A DNA stretch of 64,000 nt from Paenalcaligenes hominis (lineage in GTDB: Bacteria; Pseudomonadota; Gammaproteobacteria; Burkholderiales; Burkholderiaceae_B). The stretch lies in NCBI RefSeq assembly GCF_011927625.1, contig NZ_JAATIZ010000001.1, forward strand, positions 496,001 through 560,000. The letters are read 5' to 3'. Of this stretch, positions 58,398-64,000 are shown in pieces; within the stretch, counting starts at the first letter, position 1, and the number at the start of each line of letters is the position of its first letter. The notes beneath the pieces were generated by a model. It was not told the DNA's origin and did no database searches. It saw nothing but the letters and a program-made list of their open reading frames with translations. The translations under genes were made by a program, and so were the position numbers.

Positions 58398-59195
58398 TTG
58401 GCTACGGTGGTTCTAACACGGCCAGCAGGAAAAAATGAGGCGTTGGCGCAGGCGCTTATTCATTACGGTATCAAGCCGTTAGTCTTACCCGCCTTAGCCC
58501 TCACCTCAACCATCGATCAGCTTCCGCCCAAGCTGACGCCACAGCATTTCCAGTTGCTTATTTTTGTTAGTGCTCAGGCGGTGCGGTTTTACTTAAAGGC
58601 GCTGGCAAACACAGGCCAAACTTTCTCACCCCATCAGGCTATTGCCACGGTTGGGGCAGCGAGCGCCGTTCCCTTTTATGAAGCGGGCTTAGCCACGCAG
58701 CTTGATCTTATTCACCCCCCGGCCGATCATCCCTACCAAGACTCCGAAGCGCTTTGGGCGCTTTTACAGCCGCGCTTAGATCATTTCGAGCAGGTGTTGT
58801 TAGTCCGAGGTCAACAGGGCCGAGAGTGGCTTAGTCAACAACTGGAACAAGCTCAGAAAAAATTAACACGGTGTAGCATATATCAGCGTTCACCCTTAGT
58901 GTGGTCTGCTGACAGCGCTATACAATTACAACATGATTTGGTAAAACCCCAAGCAGTGACCTTTCTTTTGACCAGCTCAGAAAGTACTCAAGCTATCTAT
59001 GACAACCTAGTACGTTTACAATTAGATTCGGCTTGGAAGCACGCACGGTTTGTGGCGATACATCCGCGTATTGCAGAAAAAATTCAACAGTTATGTGGTT
59101 TCACTCCTGAGCAAATGCAGGAACAAGTTCAGCTCTGTGCACCTAGCCAAACGGCGATGCAGGAGGCGTTGCTTAGAGCGGCGCTGCCCAAATAA
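58398..59195 (+). CDS. hemD: Uroporphyrinogen-III synthase
   Basis: HemD cyclises hydroxymethylbilane with inversion of ring D. The family is poorly conserved, but the position after hemC, the length (265 residues), and the start TVVLTRPAGKNEALAQAL with GIKPLVLPALAL fit well. LLTSSESTQAIYDNL lies in the second domain. The start is a TTG (58398) with GAGG seven bases before. It overlaps no neighbour, and hemX follows after 24 bp. Confidence 0.93.
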   Translation: MATVVLTRPAGKNEALAQALIHYGIKPLVLPALALTSTIDQLPPKLTPQHFQLLIFVSAQAVRFYLKALANTGQTFSPHQAIATVGAASAVPFYEAGLATQLDLIHPPADHPYQDSEALWALLQPRLDHFEQVLLVRGQQGREWLSQQLEQAQKKLTRCSIYQRSPLVWSADSAIQLQHDLVKPQAVTFLLTSSESTQAIYDNLVRLQLDSAWKHARFVAIHPRIAEKIQQLCGFTPEQMQEQVQLCAPSQTAMQEALLRAALPK

Positions 59196-59219
59196 TGCTT
59201 AACGGATTACAATTACGTC

Positions 59220-60554
59220 ATGAAAGAGAAAAGCGATAATACGAATCAGACGCAGCAAGCCACTGGAGCAACAGCTTCCCCAGCAAGCACGCCTGCTAAA
59301 ACGAAAACCAAAAGTGCTAAAGGCCCTGTGCTTTTAACTGCGTTGGTTGCTCTTGCTTTAGGCGGCGGGGCAGTGTGGTATATCCAAAACAATCAACAAC
59401 ACCTCAGTCAGCATTACGACTCGCAACTGCAGCTTCTGGTACAACAAGCAGGAAAAAACGAGCAATCAGCTAAACAAGCCCTGACACAGGTGGAAAATCA
59501 AGCACAGCAGTTGCAGCGCATAAACAATCAGTTGGCCCAAGCCCTCGAGCAGCTAAAAGATGTCAGTACAGCGGTACAGACCATTAGCGATTCGGGCACG
59601 GAAATTATGTTGTTAAACGACATAGAGCAGTTGGCTGCGTTGGCCCAACAACAGTTGCAAGTTGGGGGCAGCGTCGCCAATGCCATCGTAACGCTAGAAA
59701 CTGCCCAGGCTCGGCTCACCCAAGCCAATCGTCAAAATTTTGCTGTGCTAATTCAAACTATAAATGGTGATCTAGATCGTTTACGCACCGCTCAAGTCAT
59801 TGATGTACCTACCTTAACCGCTCAGCTCGAACGATTAACTGAATTAATCAATCAGGCACCCTTATACATCACAGAGGCTGGCACCGTATCGCCAGAGCCT
59901 AATGGTTCGGCTACTGCTGCCGATGAAACCGCAGCGGCAACGCCATCTGTTGCTGACGATTCCGCTTGGTGGCAGCGTGTACTCAGCACTGCAGCGGATC
60001 TCACCCAGCAAAGTTGGAATAGTATTCGTCAAGATCTAGGGCAATTTGTCAGTGTACGCCGCGTGGATGATAATGCTGCATTGCTAATTTCCCCTGAACA
60101 AGCTGATCGTTTACGCGAGAACTTACGTTTGCGCATCACAATGGCTCAATTAGCGCTAATGACTAAACAGCCTAAAGTTTGGCAGTCTGAAATGGCTTTT
60201 ATTGTTAAAGCACTTGAGGACCGGTTCGATGCCTCCAAAGCATTAACTCAACGTGCCTTAGCCTTAGCTACGCAATTAGCCGATACCGATGTTGATCTCA
60301 AACTTCCCACCATCGATAACACCTTAGCTGTCATCGAGAGCTTAAAACAAGGTTCTGAGGATGACTTTGAGCCCGAGCCTACCTCCGAGTTGCCTCAGGA
60401 TACTGATCGCGGTTCTGAGCCCGCTCCAATCGAGCCTGACACCCACAACGAGGCAGCTCCTGACTCACAGTCAACTGAAACCGAGCCGGCCTCTTCCTCT
60501 GAGCCGGGTGATAGTGCTAAGGTCAACCTGACTCGAATTCAGCAGGCGGTGTAA
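59220..60554 (+). CDS. hemX: HemX, membrane protein of the heme cluster
   Basis: The 444-residue protein is often misnamed uroporphyrinogen-III methyltransferase but has no methyltransferase motif. It has a cytoplasmic Thr/Ala/Lys-rich N-terminus, one membrane helix (about residues 36-54), a long coiled coil rich in Gln, and an acidic, Pro/Glu/Ser-rich C-terminus. It is inferred to be an inner-membrane scaffold of unclear role in heme formation. hemY follows by two bases. No enzymatic role can be read. Confidence 0.88.
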   Translation: MKEKSDNTNQTQQATGATASPASTPAKTKTKSAKGPVLLTALVALALGGGAVWYIQNNQQHLSQHYDSQLQLLVQQAGKNEQSAKQALTQVENQAQQLQRINNQLAQALEQLKDVSTAVQTISDSGTEIMLLNDIEQLAALAQQQLQVGGSVANAIVTLETAQARLTQANRQNFAVLIQTINGDLDRLRTAQVIDVPTLTAQLERLTELINQAPLYITEAGTVSPEPNGSATAADETAAATPSVADDSAWWQRVLSTAADLTQQSWNSIRQDLGQFVSVRRVDDNAALLISPEQADRLRENLRLRITMAQLALMTKQPKVWQSEMAFIVKALEDRFDASKALTQRALALATQLADTDVDLKLPTIDNTLAVIESLKQGSEDDFEPEPTSELPQDTDRGSEPAPIEPDTHNEAAPDSQSTETEPASSSEPGDSAKVNLTRIQQAV

Positions 60555-60556
60555 TT

Positions 60557-62038
60557 ATGCGTACATGGATTTGGACTTTTCTTGTTTTTGTCGCTGCAGT
60601 AGCATTGGCTTTGGTGTTACGCGAGCACGGTGGGAACGTGCTTATTATTGCGCCGCCTTGGCATATCAGCTTTTCTATCACTTTCAGCGTTATAGCGCTG
60701 ATTGCGCTGTTCTTTGTGTTCTATATGCTTTTAAATGGGTTGTCTTGGCTTACAGGCAGCCCAGGGCGCTTTCGATTATGGCGTCATCGTCGTGCTGAGC
60801 GTCGCGACCAAGACTTGTTGCAAACAGGGTGGATCCATATCCTTGAGGGGCGCTCAGCCCAAGCAGAAAAAGAGCTCACTAAACTCCTTGCTAAATCCAA
60901 ATCCCGTAAAACAAAACTGGTAGCTGGTTTAGCTTCCGCTCGTGCTTCGCAAGACTTGGCTGAATATCAACGTCGTGACGAAGCCCTACACGTTGCCCAA
61001 CAAAATGCTGGCGACGACCCACAGCTGAAATTGGCGTATGCAACAGCCGCAGCTGAAATGTATCTCGAGCAGGGCTTAGCCCAACAAGCCATTGATTTAT
61101 TGCAGCCCGTCCAAGACGCTAGCTCTAGGCATTTTCAGGCTACACGGTTATTGCTACGCGCTTATCGTCAACTCGATAACCCAGAGCGTGTTTATGAGTT
61201 AACACGTGTATTATTACGACGCAGTGCCATCGATAAAAAGCAAGCTTTGGATTACATCGAATATGCTGCTGCGCGTCGTATACAGCTGGCTAATGAAGAA
61301 CAGTTTAAGTCGATCTGGGGCGACTTACGCACCGAGGAAAAAACACGTCAACAGGTCGCCTTAGCGGCTGGCCAATGGTTAACACAAGCAGGCAAGCTCG
61401 ACGAGGCAGCCCGTGTCTTAGAGGCAGCGATTCAACAAGAGCCCGAGCCAGAGCTGCTCAACCTCTATGCCAGCACCACAGCAGAGCAGTACAAGCGCCG
61501 TTTAACCAAAGCCGAAGAATGGCTGCAACGTCATCCTAATAACCCGGCATTATTAGTTACTTTAGGTCGCTTATGTGTGCTAGGGCAGCTGTGGGGGCAG
61601 GCGGAACATTACTTTAAACGGAGTATGGCAATTCGGAATGATTTGCGTATTCATGCGTTGCTTGGTCAGCTCTACGATGTACTAGAGCGTCCTGACGAAG
61701 CCATTCAGCATTGGCGCATTGCGGCGGCCACGGCAGGCGCCTTGCCCATTATGGCGCCGCAGCGCTTATTGCCTGCTGCTGACCTTCAAGACGATCCGAC
61801 TTTAGTCGATGGTGCCTTGCCAGAAGACACGACTTACGTCGATACTACAAGACCAGTGGCAGCCAGTGCCGTTGATGCGGCTGTGTTTGCGGCTGCCGAT
61901 CCTGTCTCTCAGGCCGAGCCCCCACAAGCCACGTCAGAAAATAACGAAGAGGCTGAGCATCAGTATTTTGACACTGCCCCGATACCAGGGGTGGATGTCT
62001 CCATGACATCCGATGGCACCCATCGGAAACGCAATTAA
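60557..62038 (+). CDS. hemY: HemY, TPR-containing inner membrane protein
   Basis: The 493-residue protein has two N-terminal membrane helices (about residues 3-21 and 38-62), then a cytoplasmic or periplasmic run of TPR-like helical repeats to about residue 400, and an acidic tail. This is the proteobacterial HemY family found with hemX; it is not the protoporphyrinogen oxidase also called HemY in Bacillus. Its role in late heme steps is suggested by operon position. RLLLRAYRQL and GWIHILEGRSAQAEKEL mark repeat regions. Confidence 0.92.
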   Translation: MRTWIWTFLVFVAAVALALVLREHGGNVLIIAPPWHISFSITFSVIALIALFFVFYMLLNGLSWLTGSPGRFRLWRHRRAERRDQDLLQTGWIHILEGRSAQAEKELTKLLAKSKSRKTKLVAGLASARASQDLAEYQRRDEALHVAQQNAGDDPQLKLAYATAAAEMYLEQGLAQQAIDLLQPVQDASSRHFQATRLLLRAYRQLDNPERVYELTRVLLRRSAIDKKQALDYIEYAAARRIQLANEEQFKSIWGDLRTEEKTRQQVALAAGQWLTQAGKLDEAARVLEAAIQQEPEPELLNLYASTTAEQYKRRLTKAEEWLQRHPNNPALLVTLGRLCVLGQLWGQAEHYFKRSMAIRNDLRIHALLGQLYDVLERPDEAIQHWRIAAATAGALPIMAPQRLLPAADLQDDPTLVDGALPEDTTYVDTTRPVAASAVDAAVFAAADPVSQAEPPQATSENNEEAEHQYFDTAPIPGVDVSMTSDGTHRKRN

Positions 62039-62063
62039 CTAACTAAAGATTAAAGGCATACAA

Positions 62064-62594
62064 ATGAGCTTAACTAAAATTGGTTACGGCGATAAAGCTC
62101 CTGAAGAGTTTAATGTAGTTGTAGAAATTCCCATGAACTCCGACCCCGTTAAATACGAGGTGGATGATAAAACAGGCGTGGTCATGGTGGATCGCTTTAT
62201 GTTGGCCGCTATGCATTACCCCTGCAATTACGGTTATGTGCCCCAAACCATTTCCGAAGACGGCGATCCTGTAGACGTACTCGTGCTATCGCCTTTTCCT
62301 ATCCAAGTCGGCGCCGTGGTTAAATGTCGTGCTATTGGTGTACTCAATATGGAAGACGAGGCTGGTGGCGATGCAAAAGTGTTAGCCGTACCCGTTACTA
62401 AGCTTTACCCTCCCTACCGTAATCTTCAAAGCCCAAGCGATCTGCCCCAAGAGGAACTAGACCGTATTCAGCACTTCTTCGAGCGCTACAAAGACCTAGA
62501 AAAAGGCAAGTGGGTTAAAGTCCAAGGCTGGGCTGATGCCGAAGCCGCTAAACAAGAAATCACCAGCAGCATCGCACGCTTTAAGGCAGAATAA
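62064..62594 (+). CDS. ppa: Inorganic pyrophosphatase, family I
   Basis: The soluble pyrophosphatase hydrolyses PPi, pulling biosynthesis forward. The 176-residue protein has the family I signature [12 protein letters not shown] with the metal-binding aspartates. [16 protein letters not shown] is at the N-terminus and [13 protein letters not shown] follows. It follows hemY by 25 bp, and the next gene starts one base after its stop. Confidence 0.97.
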   Translation: MSLTKIGYGDKAPEEFNVVVEIPMNSDPVKYEVDDKTGVVMVDRFMLAAMHYPCNYGYVPQTISEDGDPVDVLVLSPFPIQVGAVVKCRAIGVLNMEDEAGGDAKVLAVPVTKLYPPYRNLQSPSDLPQEELDRIQHFFERYKDLEKGKWVKVQGWADAEAAKQEITSSIARFKAE

Positions 62595-62595
62595 T

Positions 62596-63285
62596 ATGAA
62601 TTGGGTCTTTACGCCTCCGGCTCCCAGTTACTTAGAAGTGGTTGATTCCACGGCTCGTTTTCCTGTGCAGCGCGTCTTTTGCGTAGGGCGAAATTACGCC
62701 GAACATGCCCAGGAGATGGGACATAGTGGACGTGAAGACCCTTTCTTTTTCTGTAAACCGGCGCAAGTCATTTTACCGATTGGATCAGACGGCAAAGGTG
62801 TGATGCCTTACCCCAGTCAAACTAAGAACCTCCAACACGAGGTTGAGCTAGTCGTCGCACTGGCTCAGGGTGGCCGTGATCTCAGTACCGCTCAGGCCGC
62901 TCAGGCCATTTATGGTTATGCTGTCGGTTTGGACATGACTCGCCGTGACCTGCAAGCCCAAGCCAAAGAGCTAGGACGGCCTTGGGAGCTAGGCAAAAGC
63001 TTTGATGCCGCGGCTATTATTGGCCCTATTGCACCCACCACACAGGTGCTGGGTTCAGGTGACATACGTCTTTATATTAATGACGAGCTACGTCAACAAG
63101 GCAATTTAAATCAAATGATTTGGCCAGTGGCTGAAGCCATTGCCTTTTTGTCTCGTTACATTACCTTATTGCCGGGTGATGTCCTCATGACTGGCACACC
63201 GGCTGGGGTCAGCACGATTCATAAAGGGGATCAGCTCCGAGCTGAAATTGATGGCTTTACGCCACTTCATATCAGCGTGAAATAG
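62596..63285 (+). CDS. Fumarylacetoacetate hydrolase-family protein
   Basis: The 229-residue protein belongs to the FAH superfamily of metal-dependent C-C hydrolases and decarboxylases. I chose the ATG at 62596, next to the ppa stop; an open frame inside ppa precedes it. Metal ligands are in LQHEVELVVAL (the H-E-x-E motif). VFCVGRNYAEHAQEMGH lies at the front, and LLPGDVLMTGTPAGV near the end. Relatives act as acylpyruvase or oxaloacetate decarboxylase (FAHD1/YcgM). The precise substrate is unknown. Confidence 0.88.
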   Translation: MNWVFTPPAPSYLEVVDSTARFPVQRVFCVGRNYAEHAQEMGHSGREDPFFFCKPAQVILPIGSDGKGVMPYPSQTKNLQHEVELVVALAQGGRDLSTAQAAQAIYGYAVGLDMTRRDLQAQAKELGRPWELGKSFDAAAIIGPIAPTTQVLGSGDIRLYINDELRQQGNLNQMIWPVAEAIAFLSRYITLLPGDVLMTGTPAGVSTIHKGDQLRAEIDGFTPLHISVK

Positions 63286-63300
63286 CTATCTCACCTTTAA

Positions 63301-63329
63301 AAAAGCGCCTCCACGAAGGCGCTTTTTTT
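63301..63329 (+). terminator. Terminator after the FAH-family gene
   Basis: AAAAGCGCCT (63301-63310) pairs with AGGCGCTTTT (63317-63326) around CCACGA, and the T-run continues. It ends the ppa-FAH transcript. Confidence 0.93.
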
Positions 63330-63605
63330 GTGTCTACACTAAGACCAATTTAGCCGTTGTGAGTTCTGCGAATAGTTTTACCAACCGATGGTAGCGCATA
63401 CTTGACTCAAACTGTCAGGAGGGAAAGTATGCCAGCAAAAAATCAAAAACAGTCAGGTCAGGGGATGACTGATTAGCTAATCAATTCACAACCAATTGAT
63501 TTAAAAAGAGAAAAAAGACGTTTTGTCTAAGATTCTAAAATCTGTCTAATACTTTTAGGCTTTTTTCCTTGTTTTTGACCTACATTTAAAACTAGTCCCC
63601 TAGCT
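63330..63605. other. Repeat-bearing junction beside an integrase
   Basis: The gap between the terminator and the integrase end holds a 15-codon frame at 63429-63476 with a strong AGGAGGG site, a perfect 8-bp inverted repeat (AATCAATT/AATTGATT, 63479-63501), and TGTCTAA twice (63524-63530 and 63543-63549, 19 bp apart) with an AGATT/AATCT palindrome between. Such arrays border integrase genes as arm or attachment sites. The boundary of the element probably falls here. No tRNA gene is seen within this gap. Confidence 0.4.
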
Positions 63606-64000
63606 TTAGTCGATCGCCTTTTCTGGGCCTAGTACAACTTTAACATTTTTATCACGTAGATAAATTCTCGTGGTTTTTTTATCTGTGTGACCGAGTAGCG
63701 CGCTTGGGTCCAAACCTTGTTTTTCGGCATATGTTCCGGACATGGCCCTTAAATCATGTAAAGTCACATCATCCACTTGGGCTCTACGGCATGCGGCTTT
63801 AAAAAGTCTCCAAACATTCGAGTGGAATCTTGGAGTGCCTTTTTTAGTAGGAAGGAGATAAGGGCTTTCTCTTGAGCTTTCAGCGATTTGTATAGCGCGC
63901 TGGACCACATTTTTTAAGTCTTCAGTCCAAGCTACGGTAAGCCGATGCCCTGTTTTTTCTTGTTCGAAATAAATGCCTTCTGGTTGTAAGTCCTCATGCT
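63606..64000 (-). CDS. Tyrosine recombinase (integrase), C-terminal part, runs off the window
   Basis: The minus-strand frame is open from the right edge to a stop at 63606, so only the last 131 residues are seen. It is a phage-type tyrosine recombinase catalytic domain: the region from IYFEQEKTGHRLTVAW, a HDLRA motif for the His and Arg of the active site, LGHTDKKTT for the third (His-x-x-Thr-type) motif, and the nucleophilic Tyr in TTRIYLRDK. A GTG at 63908 is not the true start because coding continues upstream. It differs in type from the P4-like remnant near guaA, so it belongs to a second element lying to the right. Confidence 0.85.
   Translation of the reverse strand, partial: HEDLQPEGIYFEQEKTGHRLTVAWTEDLKNVVQRAIQIAESSRESPYLLPTKKGTPRFHSNVWRLFKAACRRAQVDDVTLHDLRAMSGTYAEKQGLDPSALLGHTDKKTTRIYLRDKNVKVVLGPEKAID

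Noticed and set aside
61500-62038. hemY as protoporphyrinogen oxidase
   Set aside because: No FAD-binding motif is present; it is the unrelated TPR-type HemY.

Overview
The window reads as chromosomal DNA of a moderately AT-rich betaproteobacterium, most likely Burkholderiales and close to Alcaligenaceae. The main pointers are the tig-clpP-clpX-lon block, a MetR-type regulator beside mesX-mesD, and the hemC-hemD-hemX-hemY-ppa order. The taxon is inferred from gene content and protein character; no 16S gene is present.

Layout. 1-2086: a PACE-type efflux gene, then about 1.5 kb without a convincing gene but rich in inverted repeats, including a 134-bp cloverleaf-like element. 2087-13730: tRNA-Leu(UAG), a class III CoA-transferase, trigger factor and the ClpP/ClpX/Lon proteases, then LexA, an aromatic aminotransferase and UvrB. 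13775-16372: a short iron-sulfur operon, iscR-iscS-iscU*-iscA, behind a textbook IscR site. It ends at a terminator without hscB, hscA or fdx, and its IscU and IscS lack several hallmark residues. 16398-29142: MaoC hydratase, lysS, an SDR, prfB with its programmed frameshift, an orphan chemoreceptor, infA with a long structured leader, an EamA transporter, recJ with an RpfE-like partner, lolC-lolD and tatD. 29291-45247: comEC, a branched-chain 2-oxoacid dehydrogenase operon (E1 alpha, E1 beta, E2), an alpha/beta hydrolase, a PHP phosphoesterase, greB, purL, guaB and guaA.

45319-47747 is accessory DNA at the 3' side of guaA, a known integration hotspot. It holds a deleted tyrosine integrase, a FitA/FitB toxin-antitoxin pair with a strong promoter, and the C-terminal part of a TrbL/VirB6-like conjugation protein, and looks like the scar of an integrated element. 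47748-50979 is a probable folate- and B12-independent methionine synthase locus: MetR-like regulator, MesX (DUF1852) and MesD. 51093-55450 holds a hydroxyacid dehydrogenase, the lysozyme inhibitor Ivy, a nimR/nimT-like pair whose transporter is frameshifted, and an orphan small basic protein. 55736-63285 is housekeeping again: Na/phosphate cotransporter, a 40-residue membrane protein in front of hemC, the hem cluster, ppa and an FAH-family enzyme. From 63331 a second element begins, with repeats and the C-terminal part of a tyrosine integrase running off the right edge.

The most unusual signal is the isc operon. Loss of the chaperone genes, of the HscA-recognition motif in IscU, of an IscU ligand Cys and Asp, and of the IscS C-terminal tail all point to a rewired or specialised Fe-S assembly route. 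No CRISPR array, rRNA gene or intact transposase was found.
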